Source: JANNRW01 sp031401815 (GTDB lineage Bacteria; Desulfobacterota; Desulfuromonadia; Geobacterales; DSM-12255). From it: a stretch of 13,571 nucleotides of DNA. The stretch lies in NCBI GenBank assembly GCA_031401815.1, contig JANNRW010000068.1, positions 1 to 13,571 of the forward strand, written 5' to 3'. The notes under the pieces were generated by a model, which was given only the letters and a program-made list of their open reading frames with translations, was not told where the DNA came from and searched no databases. How positions within the stretch are numbered: position 1 is the first letter of the stretch; each line of letters opens with the position of its first letter. The translations under genes and the position numbers were made by a program. Shown one piece after another: positions 7,016 to 13,368 of the stretch.

Positions 7016-10000
7016 TTTTACCTTTCCAGCTCCTCTTTAACCAGCTCCCCAGATCATCCATGAGCGTGTACATGACCGGCACGACCAATAACGTAAGAAG
7101 TGTCGAGGTCATAAGCCCTCCAACAACTGCCCGCGCCATTGGCGCACGCATTTCAGCGCCTGCACCTATTGCCAGAAAGAGCGGAAGCATCCCGAAAATC
7201 ATGGCCAGTGTTGTCATCACTATCGGACGAAGCCTGGTTCTCCCTGCCAGAATGACTGCATCGCGCCTGTTCATGCCATCCCGTTTTTGCAGAACCTTGG
7301 CGTAATCCACCAGAAGAATCGCATTCTTGGTTACCAACCCCATGAGCATTATAAGCCCTATCAGGCTCATGATATTGATCGTATCTCCTGTCAGCTTCAG
7401 CATCCCTGCCATGCCGACAATCGAGAGCGGCAGGGAAAACATGATGGCAAACGGCTCGAAAAATGACTCGAACTGGGCAGCCAGAATCAGGAAGACGAAG
7501 ATAACTGCCAGAAGCAGCGATTCACCCATATAGCCGAATGATTCAGCCATATCTTCAGCCTCGCCGGAGAGATCGATTGCATAGCCAGGGGGCATGTTTA
7601 TCTTTTTCGCTGCTGCTTCAACATGTTTTGCCGCAGTGCCGATGGGGAGATTGTCCAGATTTGCGCTGACTGTGACCTGGCGGGCAAGGTCACGACGGTT
7701 AATCTCGGTCGGAGAGGCAGCAGTGCGTGCAGTGACAAGGTTTGCCAGCGGGATCAGTCTTGTCCCTCCCTCCCCATCCGGAATTGAGACTTTCAGGCTG
7801 CTCACCTGTGACAGGTCACGGCGAAGCGACTCTGGCAGACGAACCCTGACATCCACTGCATCACCCTCCTCATCCTCGAAAGTGCTTATTGCTTCGCCAC
7901 CCACCAGACGGCTCAAGGCTGCCACAATGGTACTTGTTGTCACTCCGGCGGAGAGCGCCCGTTCGCGATCAATTTTCAGGCGATACTCCGGTATATCGTG
8001 CTCCAGAGTGACTGAAAGATCCACAATCCCCGGCACCTTGTACAGCTCTTCTTTCAGTTTCAGCCCCAACTGCTTGAGAGTTGCAAGATCATCACCCTTG
8101 AGATTCACGTTGAGAGGTTTTTGCGCACCCCCGATCTGCCCCACCTCTTCGATTGAATATGTTATTCCGGCTACAGATCTGAAGCGCTCCCGAACCTCCC
8201 GTTGAAGCTCGAACTGATTCCGCTTTCTCTCTTTGCGCTCTTTAAGCTTTAGATATATAAGCCCGTCACGGACTGTGCCGTTATCACCAGCGCCGATTGT
8301 CGCATAGGTGTGATCTATCTCCGGTATCCCTTTGAGCGCTGTAAGGAGTGTATCAAGCCTGTTCTCTGTCTCAGCCATACTCGCATCAGGTGCAGTCTTG
8401 AATGATATCTGGAACTCCCCCTTGTCGTACTCCGCCATGAATGAGGACTCAAGCGTTCCGAATATCAGCATCCCCAGGACAAAGGCGCCAACAGCCATCC
8501 CCATGATGCTTTTCCGGTGATCAAGAGCCCAGCCTATTGCGCTCTTGTACCTGTCCGCAGCCCTGTCGAACCAGTCGTTGAACTTTTCAAGCAGTCGCGC
8601 TATCCCCTTCCGTCTCCCCTGCATATGTATGGAGGGGTCGTGCCAGCGGGAGGAGAGCATCGGATCAAGGGTAAAAGATACAAACAGGGAGACCAGCACA
8701 GCAAACGCGACACTAATACCGAACTGGTAGAAGAATCTGCCGACAATCCCCTTCATGAATGCGACCGGGATGAATACGGCAATTATAGACATGGAGGTGG
8801 CAAAAACCGCTAGACCGATTTCGGCAGTACCGAAACGCGCAGCTTCCAGATGATCCTCTCCCCGCTCCAGATGGCGGACTATATTCTCCCGCACTACTAT
8901 GGCATCGTCTATGAGCATCCCTATGGCAAGGGAGAGCGCCATCAGGGTCATGACGTTCAGGGTCATCCCGAGTCCGTACATGACGATATATGCGGAGATT
9001 ACCGAAATAGGGAGGGTTACACCTGTAATAACGGTTGAACGCCACGAATTGATAAAGCAGAAAACAATAAGAATGGTAAGTATTCCGCCAATTATCAGGG
9101 TATCTTTCACGTCAGTCAGTGAATCCCTGGTCATGATCGTGCCGTCGCGCACCAGTGAAAGGGTCACCCCTGGAGGCAGCTCCTTTTTCACCTTTTCCAT
9201 GGTTTTCTTGACTGTATCCACAAGAGCCACCTCATTGCCGCCTGACTGCTTGTAAATATCCAGACCAATGGCAAGCTCTCCGTTTACCAGCGCCAGTTTG
9301 CGCTTTTCTTCAGTAGCATCAGAGACCTGGGCAACCTCGGACAGAGGAATGGCTCTCCCGTTTTTTGTCGCAACAGCCATGGAAGCGTACCCTTCGGCGC
9401 GTTCCGGCTTTCCATCTATCCGCATCGGATACTCTGCCGTCCCTTTAGTCAGGCGGCCAAGCGGAGTGTTCGTGTTTTCGGAGCGGATACCTGCAACAAC
9501 GTCATTTACCCCGAGGCCAAGGCTGTCAAGCTTTGCCGGGTCAAGATCGACCCTTATCTCCCGCTTTCTTCCGCCGACCATCTCCACCTTGCCGACACCG
9601 GCAACACTCTCGAATCGCTTCTTGATCCGCTTTTCAACCAGAAGCGTCAGATCCCGGGGGGAGAGGGTGGCTGACTGTACTGCAAGGGCAGCGACCGGTG
9701 CAGCGTTGAAATCCATCTTCTGGATAATCGGCTCCTCTATCCCGTCGGGCAGGATTCCCCGGATCGAACCGATCTTCCCCCGAATCTCCTGGGCGCAGTC
9801 GTTCACCTTCTGTTCCAGCTGAAACTGCACCATGACAGTAGAGACCCCTTCGCGGGAGGTCGAAAAGACATGCTTTACACCCGCTATCTGATTAACAGAA
9901 TCCTCGATCCGCTTGGATACTTCACGCTCTACGGTTTCGGGCGAAGCGCCGGGAAAGGTCGTAATAACCGAGACCAGCGGAAACTCCACATTCGGAAACA

Positions 10001-10106
10001 TCTCAAGCGGCAGACGATTGTAGGAGAAGATGCCGAGAGTGACGAGCGCGAGCATCATAACTGTGGCAAATATGGGGCGTTTGATTGATAAGTCTGAGAG
10101 GATCAT
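7008..10106 (-). CDS. RND multidrug efflux permease, HAE1 (AcrB-like) family
   Basis: Inner-membrane proton-driven pump that normally works as a trimer with a periplasmic adaptor and a TolC-type channel to export drugs or lipophilic compounds. Its 1032 residues match the family (~1030-1050). It begins with the usual RND N-terminus SIKRPIFATVMMLALVTLGI (TM1), then periplasmic porter domains (LPLEMFPNVEFP, FPGASPETVE). TM4 carries the proton-relay pair D400-D401 in GMLIDDAIVVREN. A second periplasmic half follows, then the C-terminal TM bundle with LVTKNAILLVDYAK (equivalent to the AcrB Lys940 region). The D-D pair and overall likeness favour HAE1 over heavy-metal CzcA types. Start ATG 10106-10104 has AAAGGA upstream. 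No adaptor (membrane fusion protein) gene is adjacent: upstream is a 246-nt spacer and then TA genes. The tolC-like gene downstream is the likely outer membrane partner. Confidence 0.95.
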   Translation of the reverse strand: MILSDLSIKRPIFATVMMLALVTLGIFSYNRLPLEMFPNVEFPLVSVITTFPGASPETVEREVSKRIEDSVNQIAGVKHVFSTSREGVSTVMVQFQLEQKVNDCAQEIRGKIGSIRGILPDGIEEPIIQKMDFNAAPVAALAVQSATLSPRDLTLLVEKRIKKRFESVAGVGKVEMVGGRKREIRVDLDPAKLDSLGLGVNDVVAGIRSENTNTPLGRLTKGTAEYPMRIDGKPERAEGYASMAVATKNGRAIPLSEVAQVSDATEEKRKLALVNGELAIGLDIYKQSGGNEVALVDTVKKTMEKVKKELPPGVTLSLVRDGTIMTRDSLTDVKDTLIIGGILTILIVFCFINSWRSTVITGVTLPISVISAYIVMYGLGMTLNVMTLMALSLAIGMLIDDAIVVRENIVRHLERGEDHLEAARFGTAEIGLAVFATSMSIIAVFIPVAFMKGIVGRFFYQFGISVAFAVLVSLFVSFTLDPMLSSRWHDPSIHMQGRRKGIARLLEKFNDWFDRAADRYKSAIGWALDHRKSIMGMAVGAFVLGMLIFGTLESSFMAEYDKGEFQISFKTAPDASMAETENRLDTLLTALKGIPEIDHTYATIGAGDNGTVRDGLIYLKLKERKERKRNQFELQREVRERFRSVAGITYSIEEVGQIGGAQKPLNVNLKGDDLATLKQLGLKLKEELYKVPGIVDLSVTLEHDIPEYRLKIDRERALSAGVTTSTIVAALSRLVGGEAISTFEDEEGDAVDVRVRLPESLRRDLSQVSSLKVSIPDGEGGTRLIPLANLVTARTAASPTEINRRDLARQVTVSANLDNLPIGTAAKHVEAAAKKINMPPGYAIDLSGEAEDMAESFGYMGESLLLAVIFVFLILAAQFESFFEPFAIMFSLPLSIVGMAGMLKLTGDTINIMSLIGLIMLMGLVTKNAILLVDYAKVLQKRDGMNRRDAVILAGRTRLRPIVMTTLAMIFGMLPLFLAIGAGAEMRAPMARAVVGGLMTSTLLTLLVVPVMYTLMDDLGSWLKRSWKGKNA

Positions 10107-10202
10107 GTTTTGCTGTTTTCCTTTGTAGAAAATTCCCGGCGAATTTTATGTTGTAACATTTTATATTTACGTGACGTTTTGTTGTTGTTACTTTAAATCC
10201 AT

Positions 10203-10243
10203 GACCATCCTGTACTGAGCGAAGTCGAAGTGAACGAGGATGA
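10203..10243. repeat. Possible dispersed repeat with CTGAGCGAAGTCGAAG core
   Basis: The core CTGAGCGAAGTCGAAG (10215-10230) is flanked by CATCCTG and CGAGGATGA as imperfect inverted ends. From memory this core recurs in intergenic DNA of many bacteria. Only one copy is in this window, so repeat status cannot be shown here. The rest of the spacer 10107-10352 has no gene, and no trace of an efflux adaptor that I can see. Confidence 0.35.
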
Positions 10244-10317
10244 ACTCTGATGAAATCAAAACCAGCCTATACACCGGTTAATCCTTTTACAAAAGCATTT
10301 CTCATCCTGGGCGGTTA

Positions 10318-10326
10318 TGCTATCAT
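10318..10326 (+). promoter_or_regulatory. Candidate extended -10 promoter of the first TA module
   Basis: TGC-TATCAT is a TGn-extended -10 match, 27 bases ahead of the antitoxin ATG at 10353. No good -35 lies 17 bases upstream (TTTCTC at 10298-10303), which is tolerable for extended -10 promoters. The assignment rests on consensus alone. Confidence 0.35.
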
Positions 10327-10352
10327 GTCATCAACATCCAAGGAGACCTGCC

Positions 10353-10583
10353 ATGAACCAGACAATAGCTGCTCGCTATGATAACGGAGTCTTTACCCCG
10401 CTGGAAAAAGTTTCTCTGCCGGATCATTCCATCATCCGACTGGTTATCTCCAATGTCTCTTCCGACAAACCTCGCAAACCGCTCAAAGGGTTGCTATCCG
10501 GAATGGGAATACACCTGCTCGAAGAAGATATTCGTTCAGCACGAGCTGAAATGTGGGGCAAATTCCCAAGGGATATTGACTGA
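10353..10583 (+). CDS. DUF104/AF2212-like antitoxin
   Basis: Small 76-residue protein, likely antitoxin to the PIN toxin that follows. The N-terminus AARYDNGVFTPLEKVSLPDHS fits the AF2212/DUF104 pattern (YxNGVxxPLExxxLP), a small beta fold used by some VapB-type antitoxins. The C-terminal part, LLEEDIRSARAEMWGKFPRDI, resembles the helical tail antitoxins use to wrap a PIN toxin. ATG 10353 has AAGGAGA seven bases upstream; an ATG further up at 10317 is in frame but lacks a site and adds a non-family extension. The stop TGA shares its last base with the toxin ATG (TGATG), so the pair is translationally coupled. Antitoxins of this kind usually repress their own operon; no operator is evident here. 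Confidence 0.85.
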   Translation: MNQTIAARYDNGVFTPLEKVSLPDHSIIRLVISNVSSDKPRKPLKGLLSGMGIHLLEEDIRSARAEMWGKFPRDID

Positions 10584-10984
10584 TGGGTGGTGTTATTCTC
10601 GATACCCATACTGTCATCTGGTATCTCTCAGTTCCTGAAAAACTCAGTCAGGCTGCTCTATCCGCTATTGATACGGCCTGTGAACTTGAAGCTCCTCTCT
10701 ACATCAGCGCCATTTCTCTTGTTGAGATCATCTATCTGGGAGAGAAACGGCGCATCTCTCAGGAAGCAGCTACAGCCATTATCGAAGCTCTGACAGGTGA
10801 TATCAGATTTGTCATTGTTCCACTGGATGAGACTGTAGCCTGTACACTTGCTTCGATACCCCGCGATTCTATTCCCGATATGCCTGACAGAATAATCGCT
10901 GCAACTGCAAAAATGGTGAATGCCCCCCTCGTTACAAAAGACCGCCTCATTCTTGCTGCCAATATCGTTGCAACTATCTGGTAA
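10583..10984 (+). CDS. PIN-domain toxin (VapC-like ribonuclease)
   Basis: Probable Mg2+-dependent RNase toxin of a type II TA module. It has 133 residues, the standard single PIN-domain size. Acidic active-site candidates: D7 in ILDTHTVIWYL, E48 in SLVEII, D102 in MPDRIIAATA and D120 in TKDRLI. The DTHTxIW start is the subtype common in PIN proteins paired with Phd- or DUF104-like antitoxins. All four acidic positions are present, so it looks active. Its start overlaps the antitoxin stop by one base. RNA target unknown; characterised VapC proteins cut tRNA or rRNA. Confidence 0.9.
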   Translation: MGGVILDTHTVIWYLSVPEKLSQAALSAIDTACELEAPLYISAISLVEIIYLGEKRRISQEAATAIIEALTGDIRFVIVPLDETVACTLASIPRDSIPDMPDRIIAATAKMVNAPLVTKDRLILAANIVATIW

Positions 10985-11083
10985 TGCTCTCAAAGCCATA
11001 AAAAAGCTGCCTTGATCCAGTTCATCCCTGTGAAATTGTTTCCGGTTTATCTGCTTTATTGCATTACTGCTGATTAGTTGCTA

Positions 11084-11105
11084 AAATTCTTACCAAATTC
11101 TTACC
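11084..11105 (+). promoter_or_regulatory. Tandem 11-bp direct repeat upstream of the AbrB-type antitoxin
   Basis: AAATTCTTACC occurs twice back to back (11084-11094 and 11095-11105), ending just before the AAAGGAG ribosome binding site of the antitoxin. A perfect 11-bp duplication here may be an operator for the VapB-VapC complex or may affect translation start. AbrB-type antitoxins usually bind promoter-proximal repeats, but this match is positional only. Confidence 0.45.
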
Positions 11106-11118
11106 GAAAGGAGCTGCC

Positions 11119-11370
11119 ATGGACTCAGTCGCCCTCTCCAGCAAAGGACAGTTTGTCCTCCCCAAAGCCATCCGTGACCGGCATCACTGGGAAGCTGGCA
11201 CCCGTCTACAGATCATAGACCGTGGAGACGAAGTTGTTCTGAAGACTGCCGAGCCGTTCCCCTGTTCGGTCTTCGAATCTCTTGACGCAGAATCTGTCTA
11301 CAAAGGCAAAGCTCTTTCCCTCAAAGAGATGGATCAAGCAGTTGCCGCAGAAGCAGGTAAACAAAAATGA
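11119..11370 (+). CDS. VapB-like antitoxin, AbrB/SpoVT (swapped-hairpin) family
   Basis: An 83-residue DNA-binding antitoxin. The N-terminal half, VALSSKGQFVLPKAIRDRHHWEAG, is the AbrB/MazE swapped-hairpin signature (SSKGQxxLPKxIRxxxxxxxG), which dimerises and binds operator DNA. The C-terminal ~35 residues (SLKEMDQAVAAEAGKQ) would neutralise the toxin. ATG 11119 has AAAGGAG six bases upstream. Its TGA overlaps the next gene's ATG by four bases (ATGA), a standard coupled TA layout. Operon autorepression is expected from the family; the 11-bp direct repeat just upstream is the best operator candidate. Confidence 0.9.
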   Translation: MDSVALSSKGQFVLPKAIRDRHHWEAGTRLQIIDRGDEVVLKTAEPFPCSVFESLDAESVYKGKALSLKEMDQAVAAEAGKQK

Positions 11371-11765
11371 TTGCCGTCGATACCAATATCCTCGTCCGCT
11401 ATGCTGTAAAAGACGACCGGAAGCAGGCCGCTGCGGCACTCGCCTTCCTTCGGGAGAACAGCATCTTCATCCACAAGACCGTTCTGCTGGAACTTGCTTG
11501 GGTCTTGTCGTCATCTTCGGGTTACAGACTTCCCCGGGATATTGTCTGCGAACGGCTCCGCCATATCTGCGGCCTCCCTACAATCACCGTCGAAAATGCT
11601 CCTCTTGCAAAGCAGGCCATTGACTATTATGAGCAGGGGATGGACTTTGCCGATGCGCTCCACCTTGCCTCCAGTAGCGAGCTGTCCGGTTTCGCTACCA
11701 TGGACCGCCAACTGGCCGACATCGCCGCCAGACTGGGCATCAACCAGCAGATCATCACTGCTTAG
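11367..11765 (+). CDS. VapC-type PIN-domain toxin
   Basis: Likely Mg2+-dependent endoribonuclease toxin neutralised by the preceding AbrB-type antitoxin. It has 132 residues with the classic VapC start MIAVDTNILVRYAVKDD. Active-site acids: D5, E42 in LLELAWVL, D96 (and D93) in MDFADALHL, and D113 in TMDRQL. All are intact, so it looks functional. Its sequence differs from the PIN toxin at 10583-10984 (different start motif and DALHL versus DRIIAATA), so the two modules are not a recent duplication. It ends at TAG 11763-11765. No terminator is apparent before the yefM module. Confidence 0.93.
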   Translation: MIAVDTNILVRYAVKDDRKQAAAALAFLRENSIFIHKTVLLELAWVLSSSSGYRLPRDIVCERLRHICGLPTITVENAPLAKQAIDYYEQGMDFADALHLASSSELSGFATMDRQLADIAARLGINQQIITA

Positions 11766-11837
11766 CCGGTTTTGCCGTTTGTTGGATATTTGATTTTTCC
11801 TCCACCGTTATCCTTGCAAGTTAAATATACGCTGTGT

Positions 11838-11849
11838 TATTGTACAATA
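11838..11849 (+). promoter_or_regulatory. YefM-type operator palindrome with TGTACA core
   Basis: TATTGTACAATA is a perfect 12-bp palindrome with core TGTACA (11841-11846), 23 bases before the yefM ATG. The YefM-YoeB operator described in E. coli is built on palindromes with this core. TACAAT (11843-11848) inside it could serve as a -10 box, so binding would block transcription directly. Confidence 0.65.
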
Positions 11850-11872
11850 TCTTGTCATTTTGGAGGCCAATT

Positions 11873-12127
11873 ATGCTGGCAGTTACCTACAGTGAAGCAC
11901 GTCATGCTCTTAAGACCTTCATGGACACAGCTTGTAGTAACCACGAACCGATCTTGATCACGCGTCGTAAGAATGAAAGCGTAGTTCTCTTAAGTTTAGA
12001 AGACTATGAATCTCTTATGGAAAGCGAATATCTGCTTTCCAGCCCAGCTAATGCCGCACGACTTATGCAATCTATTCAAGAGGCTCAGAGTGGTAAACGA
12101 ACATCCCTGGATGCCCTTGAACTATGA
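11873..12127 (+). CDS. yefM: YefM antitoxin, Phd/YefM family
   Basis: An 84-residue antitoxin and autorepressor that binds the YoeB toxin. The N-terminal DNA-binding Phd/YefM fold is visible as MLAVTYSEARHALKTFMD, then EPILITRRKNESVVLLSLEDYESLMESEYLLSSP, a very typical family core. The C-terminal segment (NAARLMQSIQEAQSGK) is the toxin-binding tail. GGAGG lies six bases before ATG 11873. A frame-compatible ATG at 11834 is rejected because it falls upstream of the operator palindrome and adds a non-family extension. Its TGA overlaps the yoeB ATG by four bases. Confidence 0.94.
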   Translation: MLAVTYSEARHALKTFMDTACSNHEPILITRRKNESVVLLSLEDYESLMESEYLLSSPANAARLMQSIQEAQSGKRTSLDALEL

Positions 12128-12378
12128 ATGTTACTCTTACACCAACGGCTCTGGATGATCTGCGCTATTGGCTTAAAACTGATAAACGCCAGGCCGAGCG
12201 AATCTTTACGCTTTTTGAAGAAATCCGGCGGACTCCTTTTGAAGGGATCGGCAAGCCGGAACCGCTCCGTTTCCAGCTTGCCGGTTGCTGGTCCCGCAGA
12301 ATCGACCGTGAACATCGTCTTGTCTGCCAGGTTGAAGAAGCAGAGATTATAGTTCTCTCTTGTCGCTATCACTATTAG
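12124..12378 (+). CDS. yoeB: YoeB toxin, ribosome-dependent mRNA endonuclease (RelE superfamily)
   Basis: Toxin that enters the ribosomal A site and cleaves mRNA, blocking translation; neutralised by YefM. Its 84 residues match E. coli YoeB, and the known functional residues fall at the same positions: E46 in GIGKPEPL, R65 in REHRLVC, H83 and Y84 in the terminal CRYHY. WSRRI (56-60) and the ALDDLRYW N-terminus are also characteristic. All catalytic residues are intact, so it should be active. Its stop (12376-12378) is 20 bases from the convergent DUF2442 gene end, with a REP palindrome in between that could terminate both transcripts. Confidence 0.96.
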   Translation: MNVTLTPTALDDLRYWLKTDKRQAERIFTLFEEIRRTPFEGIGKPEPLRFQLAGCWSRRIDREHRLVCQVEEAEIIVLSCRYHY

Positions 12379-12394
12379 GGGAACTCCTGAATTC

Positions 12395-12441
12395 ATGTCA
12401 AATCTCAAATTTGAGATTTGGAGACTTGACCCCTGTTATGG
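12395..12441. repeat. REP-like palindrome copy 1, partial
   Basis: Contains a perfect 22-bp palindrome (12399-12420; half-site CAAATCTCAAA), then GAGACTTGACCCCTGTTATGG. Compared with copy 2 at 12998-13051 the outer left arm is missing and seven bases (CTCAAAT) are extra. Downstream of the indel, 31 bases match copy 2 with one difference (12436 T versus 13046 C), in the same orientation. The DUF2442 gene stops inside it, so the repeat encodes that protein's tail. Confidence 0.85.
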
Positions 12442-12685
12442 TTTTCGAGTCTACAGGAATCATTTCAGCAAGGAGGGTTTCAGGAGCGATGTCCTGCTCG
12501 TTTGGCCATGTTACAGCGCCAAACAGGATTCCAACACGATTGAAGTAATGAATGTCTTTTAGTTCTCGGAAAACACCTCGATCAAGGTATGGTTTGAGGT
12601 CAAATATACCTTTGCGGCCATCCTCAACTTCAACATAGATACGATAGTCAGGCATAGGTTTTACAGTTTTCACATCCCAGTACAT
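12398..12685 (-). CDS. DUF2442 domain protein with a repeat-encoded C-terminal tail
   Basis: A 95-residue protein of the DUF2442 type: VKTVKPMPDYRIYVEVEDG, KGIFDLKPYLDRGVFRELKD, YFNRVGILFGAVTWPNEQDI and APETLLAEMIPV are the family pattern, complete by residue ~78. Biochemical function is unknown to me. ATG 12685 has GAGG upstream and lies seven bases after the DUF4160 stop, so the two form an operon. A longer in-frame ATG at 12877 overlaps DUF4160 and is not used. Residues ~82-95 (ending TGVKSPNLKFEI) and the stop codon come from REP copy 1, so the original 3' end has probably been replaced. The pair sits among TA modules and could be one, but that is inference. Confidence 0.85.
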   Translation of the reverse strand: MYWDVKTVKPMPDYRIYVEVEDGRKGIFDLKPYLDRGVFRELKDIHYFNRVGILFGAVTWPNEQDIAPETLLAEMIPVDSKTITGVKSPNLKFEI

Positions 12686-12692
12686 GGCAACC

Positions 12693-12959
12693 TCACAGTG
12701 GAGTAATTTTGTAGGGATTCTCTCCGGCAACAGCCAGCTCCCAATCAGCCTGTAGCTCATCTCGGTGTATTTCAATCCACGCCTGCACCAGTCGCAACTG
12801 CTTACGGGGCAATTCTCCCGCCAAAACCTCACCATCTTCAATGCTGATTGATGCTTCGAACTCTGCATACTTGGCATGGAAATGAGGCAAGTTGTGCTGC
12901 TGATTGTCGATAAGATACATACGAATGATAATTCCGTAAAACATAGATATTATTGGCAT
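12693..12959 (-). CDS. DUF4160 domain protein
   Basis: An 88-residue protein of the DUF4160 type: PIISMFYGIIIRMY, then HNLPHFHAKYAEFEASI, SIEDGEVLAGELPRKQLRLV and AWIEIHRDELQADWELA. The HxPHFHAxY histidine cluster is the family hallmark and would suit metal or nucleic-acid binding, but no activity is known to me. ATG 12959 has GGAGA seven bases upstream. It is the first gene of a two-gene minus-strand operon with DUF2442, an arrangement I recall as common. The small size, pairing and TA neighbours make a toxin-antitoxin role plausible; which partner would be toxic cannot be told from sequence. REP copy 2 lies about 40-90 bases upstream of its start. Confidence 0.87.
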   Translation of the reverse strand: MPIISMFYGIIIRMYLIDNQQHNLPHFHAKYAEFEASISIEDGEVLAGELPRKQLRLVQAWIEIHRDELQADWELAVAGENPYKITPL

Positions 12960-12997
12960 ACTATATTCTCCTTTTCGATGATTTGTGTCTCACCAGA

Positions 12998-13051
12998 GGT
13001 CAAGTCTCCAAATGTCAAATTTGAGATTTGGAGACTTGACCCCTGCTATGG
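12998..13051. repeat. REP-like palindrome copy 2, complete
   Basis: A 44-bp palindrome (12998-13041) with a single mismatched pair. Outer arms GGTCAAGTCTCCAAAT and ATTTGGAGACTTGACC are exact complements, and the centre TCAAATTTGA is self-complementary. It is followed by CCTGCTATGG, shared with copy 1. The fold and the TTGACCCC end recall REP elements mobilised by RAYT (IS200-like) transposases; none is encoded in this window. It supplies the stop codon that ends the rhuM remnant. Confidence 0.88.
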
Positions 13052-13317
13052 CGGTAATCAATCTCTCGTTCTACATTCCTGCTGCCTTCCTGACGAACTT
13101 GTCGGAATTTCCGACAAGTTCGGTTTTGCTCTAATTCACCTTCTTCGTAAACATTTGATATATGCTCGGTTACGGTGCTTCTGCCTTTGCCAAACAGCGC
13201 CGCCATTTGCTCTTGCGAAAGCCAAACGGTTTCTTCTTCAAGCCTAACATCTATTTTGATGGTGCCGTCAGGATTTTGGTAAAGGATGATTTCACTGTTG
13301 GTAATGGGTTACTCCAT
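13015..13317 (-). pseudogene. rhuM-like gene fragment, stop at codon 3 and truncated by a REP element
   Basis: The frame starting at ATG 13317-13315 reads M-E-stop-PITNSEIILYQNPDGTIKIDV, then RLEEETVWLSQEQMAALFGK, GRSTVTEHISNVYEEGELEQ and NRTCRKFRQVRQEG. This is recognisably the N-terminus of RhuM-family proteins (virulence/phage-associated, with a winged-helix-like N-terminal region). Codon 3 is TAA (13311-13309), explained by CAA to TAA. After EREIDY the sequence enters REP copy 2, giving RHSRGQVSKSQI and a stop, so the family's remaining C-terminal two thirds or so is gone. It has therefore been damaged twice. An internal start at ATG 13206 is possible but would yield only a 63-residue stub. 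Confidence 0.85.
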
Positions 13318-13368
13318 ATCTTCTAAAACAATAATCATCAAAAGTGCGCGAAGTGCTTATGCTTGCTG

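Noticed and set aside
7594..8205. 203-codon plus-strand open frame antisense to the RND permease
   Set aside because: Low-complexity Ser/Arg-rich translation of the type produced by the antisense of a coding gene; the permease frame opposite is complete and well conserved.
10317..10352. Longer start for the DUF104-like antitoxin
   Set aside because: No ribosome binding site, non-family extension, and the ATG at 10353 has AAGGAGA at ideal spacing.
12398..12877. 159-codon version of the DUF2442 gene beginning at ATG 12877
   Set aside because: The extra 64 codons overlap DUF4160 in another frame and do not resemble the family; ATG 12685 has its own ribosome binding site.
12395..13051. CRISPR-like array from the two repeat copies
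   Set aside because: Only two copies, 550 bases apart with genes between, and strongly palindromic; REP-like elements fit better.
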